Shown: in pieces, positions 1 through 5,800 of the stretch | How the letters are laid out: every line of letters starts with the position of its first letter | Position numbering within the stretch: the first letter of the stretch is position 1 | NCBI GenBank assembly: GCA_031426435.1 | Contig: JANPLH010000237.1 | Span: 1-9,686, forward strand | Direction of reading: 5' to 3' | Source of the DNA: UBA6168 sp031426435 | Lineage (GTDB): Bacteria; Bacteroidota; Bacteroidia; Chitinophagales; Saprospiraceae | Length of the DNA stretch: 9,686 bases | Position numbers and translations under genes: made by a program | Notes under the pieces: model-generated | Databases searched by the model: none | Seen by the model: only the letters and a program-made list of their open reading frames with translations | What the model was told of the DNA's origin: nothing

Positions 1-22
1 ACCTGTTTCCCTCGCTCACTTC

Positions 23-1387
23 ATGTTTATGCAAAAAATCAACTTTTTTTGGTTTCGCCGTGACCTCCGATTGGAAGACAATGCCGGGCTTTTTCATGCG
101 CTGGAAACTGGGTTTCCCGTGCAGCCTGTCTTCATTTTCGATACAAACATCCTTGACGAGCTTGAAGACCGGGCTGATGCGAGGGTGACGTTTATCCATG
201 AACAGCTTCACAAAATCAACGAGCAACTGGACAACTATGGCAGTTCGCTTTTGGTGAAACATGGCAAGCCATTGGATGTTTGGACCGAAATCATTAAAGA
301 AACCGACATTGATACCGTTTTCACAAACCAGGATTATGAGCCTTATGCGCTTGAACGGGATGAGTCTATTCGCTCGCTTTTGGCCAATCAAGGCATTGCT
401 TTCAAGACCTATAAAGACCACGTGATTTTTGAAAAAAGCGAAGTGACAAAAGACGATGGGCGGCCCTACACGGTTTTCACACCTTACAGTCGTAAATGGA
501 TGTTGAAGCTTTATTCCAGAACTACGATTTTGGATACCGATACCGGTGGAAAAGAGGAACTTTCATTTTACCTAAAGCCCTATCCGACGCTGAAATACGC
601 CTCAAATTTTGCTAAGCAAAGCGCACAACTAATCCCAAGTTTAGCCGATATGGGCTTCCAAATTTCTGAACTCAGCTTCCCTTCGGAAACCGTGCCGCAG
701 GGCATCATCCGGCAGTATGACCAAACGAGAAACTTTCCCGCCCTCCACGGAACCTCCCGCCTGGGGCTTCATTTCCGTTTTGGTACCATCAGCATCCGGG
801 AAAAGGCACGAAGGGCATTGGCGCTGAACAAAACCTACCTGAACGAGCTTATTTGGCGGGACTTTTATGCCATGATTTTGTCGCATTTCCCGCACGTGGT
901 CGGCCAACCTTTCCGACCTGAATATGCTGATATTCCTTGGCAAAACGACGAACGGGAATTCCAAGCTTGGTGCAATGGACAAACAGGCTACCCCCTCGTG
1001 GATGCCGGGATGCGGGAACTTAATGCCACGGGTTTCATGCATAACCGGGTACGGATGGTTACGGCCAGTTTCCTCACCAAACATCTCCTGATTGACTGGC
1101 GCTGGGGAGAAGCCTATTTCGCTAAAAAACTCCTCGATTTCGACCTCGCCAGCAACAACGGCGGCTGGCAATGGGCCGCTGGCTGCGGAACGGATGCTGC
1201 GCCGTATTTCCGCATCTTCAACCCTGATTCGCAACAGGCAAAATTCGACAAGGACTTGGTTTATGTGAAAAAATGGGTGCCGGAATTTGGCACGGCGGCT
1301 TATCCCAAGCCGATTGTGGAGCATAAAATGGCGAGGGAGAGGTGTTTGGCGGCGTATAAGGTGGGATTGAAGAAAGGAAGCGAATGA
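23..1387 (+). CDS. phrB: Deoxyribodipyrimidine photolyase (class I CPD photolyase)
   Basis: Light-driven flavoenzyme that splits UV-induced cyclobutane pyrimidine dimers; cytoplasmic. The 454-residue length is close to the E. coli enzyme (472). The N-terminal alpha/beta antenna domain opens with WFRRDLRLEDN (residues 10-20). The C-terminal FAD domain carries GTSRLGLHFRFG (243-254), ELIWRDFY (275-282), TGYPLVDAGMRELNATGFMH (321-340) with HNR following, and NNGGWQWAAG (378-387) followed by APYFRIFNP (393-401). The electron-transfer Trp triad lies at W306, W359 and W382, the same numbers as in E. coli, and the dimer-contacting Trp/Asn positions (W278, N341) are present. All this favours an active CPD repair enzyme over a signalling cryptochrome. 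The start could equally be the ATG at 29 (Met3), which gives the usual short N-terminus; only 22 bases precede the gene, so no promoter can be judged. No same-strand partner follows. Confidence 0.95.
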   Translation: MFMQKINFFWFRRDLRLEDNAGLFHALETGFPVQPVFIFDTNILDELEDRADARVTFIHEQLHKINEQLDNYGSSLLVKHGKPLDVWTEIIKETDIDTVFTNQDYEPYALERDESIRSLLANQGIAFKTYKDHVIFEKSEVTKDDGRPYTVFTPYSRKWMLKLYSRTTILDTDTGGKEELSFYLKPYPTLKYASNFAKQSAQLIPSLADMGFQISELSFPSETVPQGIIRQYDQTRNFPALHGTSRLGLHFRFGTISIREKARRALALNKTYLNELIWRDFYAMILSHFPHVVGQPFRPEYADIPWQNDEREFQAWCNGQTGYPLVDAGMRELNATGFMHNRVRMVTASFLTKHLLIDWRWGEAYFAKKLLDFDLASNNGGWQWAAGCGTDAAPYFRIFNPDSQQAKFDKDLVYVKKWVPEFGTAAYPKPIVEHKMARERCLAAYKVGLKKGSE

Positions 1388-1426
1388 GTTGACACTTGGT
1401 ATTTTGTTTTCAAAAAATAAAATTAT

Positions 1427-1445
1427 GAAAAAGCTGCCCGGCAGC
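1427..1445 (-). terminator. Compact hairpin plus T-run, putative terminator of the small minus-strand gene
   Basis: Read on the minus strand, GCTGC-CGG-GCAGC (1445-1433) is followed directly by TTTTTC. This is a short GC stem with a U-tract, as in a rho-independent terminator. It lies about 150 bp beyond the stop of the 1598-1828 gene and 40 bp beyond the convergent photolyase stop. The stem is only 5 bp, so its strength is uncertain. Confidence 0.4.
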
Positions 1446-1474
1446 GCTCCGAAAGTTTAAACCTTTCGGAGCGC
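1444..1474. repeat. Perfect 12-bp inverted repeat between convergent genes
   Basis: GCGCTCCGAAAG (1444-1455) pairs perfectly with CTTTCGGAGCGC (1463-1474) around the 7-nt loop TTTAAAC; the loop plus flanking G forms GTTTAAAC. No T-run follows on the plus strand, so it is not a textbook terminator for the photolyase, although it could stop or stabilise that transcript. It may instead be a dispersed palindromic repeat of this genome. Confidence 0.6.
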
Positions 1475-1580
1475 CAACCAACGTCTTGCCTTTGAGCAGC
1501 TTGAAAAGGCACTGAACGGCCCCAACTGCTACCGAATTGCCGATGGCTCCATTCACTTGGCCCCGGTGCTTTTCCATTAG
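1461..1580 (+). pseudogene. Possible 3' remnant of a lost gene
   Basis: An uninterrupted frame without a start codon runs from after a stop at 1458-1460 to a TAG at 1578-1580. Its later part reads LAFEQLEKALNGPNCYRIAD, then a few more residues ending in VLFH. Third-position GC use (AAC, GGC, CCC, TAC, GCC, TCC) resembles the genuine genes of this window, and the composition is protein-like. It begins inside the palindrome at 1444-1474, so a rearrangement may have cut off the upstream part. I do not recognise a family. The fragment is short (about 39 codons) and could be open by chance. Confidence 0.25.
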
Positions 1581-1597
1581 ATAGTGTTCCATATTAT

Positions 1598-1828
1598 TTA
1601 ACTCGCACTTTTGTTTCCGCCACGCATGGCAAGAATTAAGATAATAATAAAAGCTCCTACACCTACCCATATCCAAGGATTGGAGGTCCAGTCGCCGCCG
1701 TCATTTTTTTTATTAATATCCACGTCAATGTCCAAGCCTTTTTCCTGTGCAAAAGCTTGAATAGTAACTAATTGGAACAAAACGAAAGCAATAAATTTGC
1801 TGGAGATGATCAATGCTGATTTTTTCAT
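1598..1828 (-). CDS. Small signal-peptide/single-helix membrane protein of unknown function
   Basis: A 76-residue protein. Residues 1-27 form a signal peptide (KK at the N-terminus, hydrophobic core, AFA-Q cleavage site at 27/28). An acidic/polar linker follows (GLDIDVDINKKNDGGDW, 31-47), then a Trp-rich entry NPWIWVG (50-56) into one transmembrane helix to about residue 68, and a short basic tail (RGGNKSAS). If the signal is cleaved, the mature protein is a roughly 49-residue inner-membrane peptide with its acidic end in the periplasm. I have the impression that similar small proteins with a W-rich helix and an RGG end occur in other Bacteroidota, but I know no named family. The ATG at 1826-1828 follows a very AT-rich leader. 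It is not coupled to either neighbour. Confidence 0.7.
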   Translation of the reverse strand: MKKSALIISSKFIAFVLFQLVTIQAFAQEKGLDIDVDINKKNDGGDWTSNPWIWVGVGAFIIILILAMRGGNKSAS

Positions 1829-2051
1829 AATAATAATGATTGTAGTGTAATAAAAATGATAGAAATCAACAGTTACTCAATGTTGCAAGCATTAAATAAG
1901 TGCTGATTTATAAGTTTAAACGATCATTGGTTTGCCATGTTCATTGACGATGAAATAATGTGTAAATTCTGTAACACCCGATAAATATGCTTGAAGCCAA
2001 TTGGTACGAATTCTTGGTTGTATTTAAATTTGCGGACGGCACAAAGCCAAT

Positions 2052-2094
2052 AAAAGAGGCCGCCACACAGGATTCCCATGTAGCGGCCTCTTTT
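2052..2094 (-). terminator. Intrinsic terminator downstream of the multicopper oxidase gene
   Basis: AAAAGAGGCCGC (2052-2063) and GCGGCCTCTTTT (2083-2094) form a perfect 12-bp stem with a 19-nt loop, beginning 20 bp after the oxidase stop codon. The A/T-flanked GC stem provides U-tracts in both directions (TCTTTTA on the minus strand, T6 on the plus strand). The minus-strand gene is its obvious client; no plus-strand gene ends here. Confidence 0.75.
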
Positions 2095-2113
2095 TTGAAT
2101 TTCAATTATTTGC

Positions 2114-5100
2114 CTAAAGTTTTCCAACCACAAGCGTCTTTGCTCTTGCCCGCTTACCAGGCACGTTCAGCCAGACAATGTAATGGCCTTCCTGCACGTC
2201 CCGGATGTCCATTTGATAATAGTGGCTGCTCACTTCGCCTAAGTCAAATTGCTTGACTTTCAAGCCAAGGTTGTTGAACAACTGGATAGTGACTTCCGCT
2301 TTGCCGATTACCGACTCCAGGTTCATGTTCACGAAATCAGCAGTAGGGTTCGGGAAAAGGCTAAAATCAACAAGGTCGGCAAAATGAACCATTTTGGCTT
2401 CTGAATAACCCACCGTTCCATCCAGTAATATAGCCTTCACACGGTAGTAATTATCGCCAATGACTGGGCTTAGGTCAAAACTGTTATAATGTTCCAAAGC
2501 ATGGTTTGCTTTTGATAGCTCAATTGCGACTGGCTCAAAATAAGTGCCGTCCAGGCTCCTTTCCAGTTCATATTGACTGACGAGGTAGCCAGCGCTGTGC
2601 ACCCAATCCACTTCGGTATGCTCCATTTGCTTGTTTACGAAAAGATGGAAAACCTCATCTTGGGTGCCTGTCAGCAATTGAGAAACATTCACGGTGACAT
2701 TTACTTCGCAAAGCTGTTGGTAGGTAGCACTAAAATATTTCACTTTCACATAGTAGGTACCGGGCGCAGCATTCACGGTTTTTGTTGCTCCGCAATCATT
2801 AAAGCAGGAGAAAAAGGGTTGCCAGGAAGAGGTGAAAATCTGGAGCTGGGTAACAGGTGCTCCAGCAAGGCCATTGACGATAATTTTGCCGGGGCCTGTA
2901 TTGACTTGCACATTGGCACAGTCCGGTGTCCCACCGCCACCGCCAGCTGGTAAAACCTCCAGCGGCCGCATCATGTCATGGTCTTCGTGCGAGAGGATAT
3001 GGCAGTGCCAAACGTATTGGCCCGGTATGTCGAAGCGCACTTTATAGCGGGTCCGCTGCATGGGTAGGTTGATGCCCGTGTCCTTCCAGCCCCTTTCATT
3101 GGCGGCAGGCAATTGCGGAGCGCCCATCATCATGATATTGCTCAAGGCGCCAGTTACGGGGTCTTGGTCAGCCATGAACTCCTGTCGGTCTATTATTTCA
3201 AACGCAACCTGGTGCAGGTGGATGGGGTGGGCATCCATGGTCGTGTTGTAAATTTCCCAAATCTCCGTCGTATTTGCAACTGGCTTTTCAGTAATTGGGT
3301 CAATCCACCCAAGCTGACCACCTGCCACCGTACCGAGCGACGGCAAAATCCGCCCATAATTATCAGTGCCCTCAAAAAGCAGCACCTGTCGGGTGTTTTG
3401 TGCAGCTCCTTGAAACTGAATGGGCTGCCGCAATAAATTGGGAACGGTAAACGCTGGGCCATTTGGCTGGTTCACCCGGAACATCATTACTTGCCCGGTG
3501 GTGGCTGGGTCGGCTGGGCCGCCAATGACCGCACCGTTAGGTGCGAAGCCCTGGAAAGGCGCATCGGGGCCGATGTTTTGCAGTACTATTTGCTGGCCCG
3601 ATTTTCCGGTGAAATCAATGATGATATCCGCCCTTTCGCCAGGGCCAAGTAGGAGTTGGGTCAATGTGACCGGGCTGTTCAGCAGGCCAGCATCCGTGCC
3701 AATTTGCTGGAAGCTGGCGCTATTGGACAATTTCAACAACATGAAACGACTGTCGGTGGCGCAATAAACCCGGAAGCGGTACTTGCCGGGGGCAACGTCC
3801 AGAACTGGCCAAACCTTGCCGTTCACCATCATGTAATCTCCAAAGAATTCCGGCATGATGGATGGGTTTGGCAGCGTTGGGTCCATCGGGTCGGATGGTA
3901 AAAACAGTTGGCCATCGGGCAAGAAGGACTTGTCCTGGATGACGAGTTCACGCTCATAGTTTCCAGACGGCAGGTTCATGGACAATTCGTTGTTGTCCCG
4001 AACGAACCAAGCGCCCGCCAAACCTGCATAAACGTTGAGCCTGGTAACGCCAAGCGAATGGTCGTGATACCAAAGTGGTGCTGCTTCCTGGTCGAGGGAA
4101 TAATGGTAGGTCTGCTTGGCCCAGGAAGCTCCCTTCTCTGCAAAATTGTTGGTAAACCAAGCCTCTGGGAAGCCGTCGCTTTGAGGTTCCGTATGGCCAC
4201 CATGAAGGTGTACCACCGTTGGCACGCCCAATGTCGGGTGCGCCATGTGGATGGAGTGGTCAACGGGCAACAAATGCCCATGAACATTGAGCAGGTTGTT
4301 CATCCATTTCACGTCCACGGGCACGTTTTTCATGGTCACGAATGTGGGGCCGAGGTACATTTTGACACCGTTGTAGGAATATCCCCAGGTCTTGGTTTGC
4401 ATCGGGCTACCGTTGGCATCAAAAAGGCCAAGGTTTTGGATGCTTTCCTCCATTGTGATGTTGTAGGTGCCACCGCCAGTGGCATTGATGCGGGGCGGGG
4501 ATGGCAGTTGGTTGACAAATTTTGGGTGCACAGCGGGGAGCGCTAAAGTGCCGATGGCCGTGCCCAAACAGGTGCAACCATCCGCCTGGATGACATCGTT
4601 GGTGGTGTTGGCGTTGTTGTCGTTGCAGGCGGTACTGGGCGTGGTTGGCAAGGCAGCGTTATTTGGCGCACAATCCACATTGTTGCAGACGCCATCGCCG
4701 TCGGAATCGCCCCCTTGATTGGCGCAGGGAGAGCCACCAGTCACGGTCACGGTTTGGTTTTTCTCGCAAATCACTACATAGCTCGCCGAATAGTATTTGG
4801 CAATAACGTAGTAGGTGCCCGCCTGAACGTTGACCGTTTGCGAAGCACCACAATTTGCGAAGCAACTGTAAAGTGGCTGCCAAGTGCTCGTGAAAACCTT
4901 TAATTCGCTAACAGGTGCGCCATTTAGCCCGGTCACGCTGATGCTAACGCTACCAGCAGTTATGACAATGTTGGCGCAGTTTGGCGAGGCTCCTCCGCCA
5001 CAACCTCCAGAGTCGAAATTATTCGTTTGAGTAGTGCTGCTGGTGGCCGTATAGCTCCCTAAGTACGTATTGTCGGTTGCTCGATAAATCCACTGGACGC

Positions 5101-5350
5101 CAGTATTTGTTTGTACCGTCCAAGTTCCACTGGGGGCGATAGTGGTTTTGTAAGACTCAGAACTGTTGTTTTTCTTGTACACTTTTATCGCTTGGCAACC
5201 AATATTGTTGATGGTCAACGAATTGGCAGCATTGGCGTAAAAACTTATAAATAAGGCTGCCAGGAAAGCCAAATAATGAATCCTTTTTGCGAGGAAAGCA
5301 CCAGAGCGGACCCGTCGAGGTCGCTGGATAGGGTTTAGTGTTAAATTCAT
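2114..5350 (-). CDS. Secreted multidomain multicopper oxidase (CotA/bilirubin oxidase-like) with T9SS sorting domain
   Basis: A 1078-residue protein. Multicopper oxidases of this type oxidise phenolics, bilirubin-like compounds or metal ions and reduce O2 to water; the substrate here is unknown. Domain order, numbered from the chosen Met: basic then hydrophobic signal peptide 1-42 (FYANA cleavage); a beta domain 45-113 that may be VHL-beta-like; Cys module copy one 125-205; a Ca/metal-binding-like segment 209-263 (DSDGDGVCNNVDC); the oxidase core about 270-802; Cys module copy two 811-890; a fibronectin-like segment 898-990; and the T9SS type A sorting domain 995-1078 (FSLFPNPTADF). All four copper motifs are present: HLHGGH (381-386), WYHDH (427-431), HPIHLH (708-713) and HCHILSHEDHDM (782-793). 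The last contains the T1 Cys and an axial Met, as in CotA. The protein is presumably exported by Sec, then released or surface-anchored by T9SS. An in-frame ATG at 5408-5410 would add 20 residues, but the ATG at 5348-5350 gives a normal signal peptide and follows an AT-rich leader, so I prefer it. The gene appears monocistronic. Confidence 0.93.
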   Translation of the reverse strand: MNLTLNPIQRPRRVRSGAFLAKRIHYLAFLAALFISFYANAANSLTINNIGCQAIKVYKKNNSSESYKTTIAPSGTWTVQTNTGVQWIYRATDNTYLGSYTATSSTTQTNNFDSGGCGGGASPNCANIVITAGSVSISVTGLNGAPVSELKVFTSTWQPLYSCFANCGASQTVNVQAGTYYVIAKYYSASYVVICEKNQTVTVTGGSPCANQGGDSDGDGVCNNVDCAPNNAALPTTPSTACNDNNANTTNDVIQADGCTCLGTAIGTLALPAVHPKFVNQLPSPPRINATGGGTYNITMEESIQNLGLFDANGSPMQTKTWGYSYNGVKMYLGPTFVTMKNVPVDVKWMNNLLNVHGHLLPVDHSIHMAHPTLGVPTVVHLHGGHTEPQSDGFPEAWFTNNFAEKGASWAKQTYHYSLDQEAAPLWYHDHSLGVTRLNVYAGLAGAWFVRDNNELSMNLPSGNYERELVIQDKSFLPDGQLFLPSDPMDPTLPNPSIMPEFFGDYMMVNGKVWPVLDVAPGKYRFRVYCATDSRFMLLKLSNSASFQQIGTDAGLLNSPVTLTQLLLGPGERADIIIDFTGKSGQQIVLQNIGPDAPFQGFAPNGAVIGGPADPATTGQVMMFRVNQPNGPAFTVPNLLRQPIQFQGAAQNTRQVLLFEGTDNYGRILPSLGTVAGGQLGWIDPITEKPVANTTEIWEIYNTTMDAHPIHLHQVAFEIIDRQEFMADQDPVTGALSNIMMMGAPQLPAANERGWKDTGINLPMQRTRYKVRFDIPGQYVWHCHILSHEDHDMMRPLEVLPAGGGGGTPDCANVQVNTGPGKIIVNGLAGAPVTQLQIFTSSWQPFFSCFNDCGATKTVNAAPGTYYVKVKYFSATYQQLCEVNVTVNVSQLLTGTQDEVFHLFVNKQMEHTEVDWVHSAGYLVSQYELERSLDGTYFEPVAIELSKANHALEHYNSFDLSPVIGDNYYRVKAILLDGTVGYSEAKMVHFADLVDFSLFPNPTADFVNMNLESVIGKAEVTIQLFNNLGLKVKQFDLGEVSSHYYQMDIRDVQEGHYIVWLNVPGKRARAKTLVVGKL
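2681..2920 (-). repeat. Second copy of 80-residue Cys module (after the oxidase core)
   Basis: Encodes residues 811-890 of the oxidase, beginning CANVQV and containing QIFTSSWQPFFSCF, CGATKTVN, GTYYVKVKYFSATY and CEVNVTV. It aligns without gaps to the first copy at 4736-4978, with roughly 44 of 81 residues identical by eye and all four Cys conserved. A glycine-rich linker (PAGGGGGTPD) precedes it. The pattern suggests a small disulfide-bonded beta domain; I know no Pfam name for it. Confidence 0.75.
4736..4978 (-). repeat. First copy of 80-residue Cys module (before the oxidase core)
   Basis: Encodes residues 125-205 of the oxidase, beginning CANIVI and containing KVFTSTWQPLYSCF, CGASQTVN, GTYYVIAKYYSASY and CEKNQTV. 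Like its partner it follows a glycine-rich linker (GGCGGGASPN). Together the copies bracket the copper core. Confidence 0.75.
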
Positions 5351-5800
5351 GTTTGTAAATGTTTTAAGTGATAAAAATATTTTGAAACCCATTGCGATGG
5401 CAATGGCCAAAAAAGGAAAATATTGGATTAAGCTTTCTGGTAAGGCACTACATCAAGTGCGTAAAATAGGCTCATGGCCTTGTCACAAGGTTAGGCTGAA
5501 TTTGGATCCCTTCGAATTGGTCGAATGTTACAATTGATAACGAGATGTGAGAAGATGAAGACAAATTTATAAACTCGTTTCTACTTTAAGTTGACTTAAT
5601 TATTTTATTTTTTGGTGATTTTTGTTCTCCTTAATTGATTGATATTTACTTGGTAAGGCGACATGGAGAACTATTTGGCCACCAGAGATTGAATATTAAA
5701 ACCAACGATTTGCTCAACTTGGCTTGTGGCAAAGCAGCCTTCCAATTCCTTTCCAATCCTTACCTTCGCAAAACTTTTTTCAAACAAAATAAATCAAGAC
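5351..5800. promoter_or_regulatory. Divergent intergenic region between oxidase and M1 peptidase genes
   Basis: A 450-bp region with no convincing gene on either strand. It is AT-rich, especially 5560-5640, and must hold the promoters of both divergent genes. The leader before the oxidase start (AACATTTACAAAC then ATG on the minus strand) and that before the peptidase start (CAAACAAAATAAATCAAGAC then ATG) lack Shine-Dalgarno sequences. Visible symmetric elements are CCTTG-TCA-CAAGG (5478-5490), GCACT-N6-AGTGC (5445-5460) and TTCGA-N5-TCGAA (5511-5525). All are short and could be operators or chance. Confidence 0.5.
5761..5768 (+). promoter_or_regulatory. Candidate Bacteroidota-type -7 box for the peptidase gene
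   Basis: TACCTTCG matches the phylum's -7 consensus TAnnTTTG with one mismatch and lies 32 bp before the chosen start, implying a short A-rich leader. No good -33 TTTG is seen at the expected spacing of about 20 bp upstream, so support is weak. Confidence 0.25.

Noticed and set aside
641..1324. Minus-strand ORF of 227 codons
   Set aside because: Antisense shadow of the photolyase, with the conserved FAD domain on the plus strand.
1410..1592. Minus-strand ORF starting MEHYLMEKHRG just after the small membrane gene
   Set aside because: It reads through both hairpins and the plus-strand coding-like frame, and its sequence has no protein-like pattern.
1916..2023. Minus-strand open stretch of about 35 codons ending FTHYFIVNEHGKPMIV, possibly a gene remnant
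   Set aside because: Too short and AT-rich to separate from chance, with no start codon and no recognised family.
3908..4546. Plus-strand ORF of 212 codons
   Set aside because: Antisense of the multicopper oxidase core, which carries all copper motifs on the minus strand.
5349..5537. Plus-strand ORF of 62 codons in the divergent intergenic region
   Set aside because: It overlaps the oxidase start and leader, has no recognisable domain, and lies in probable promoter DNA.
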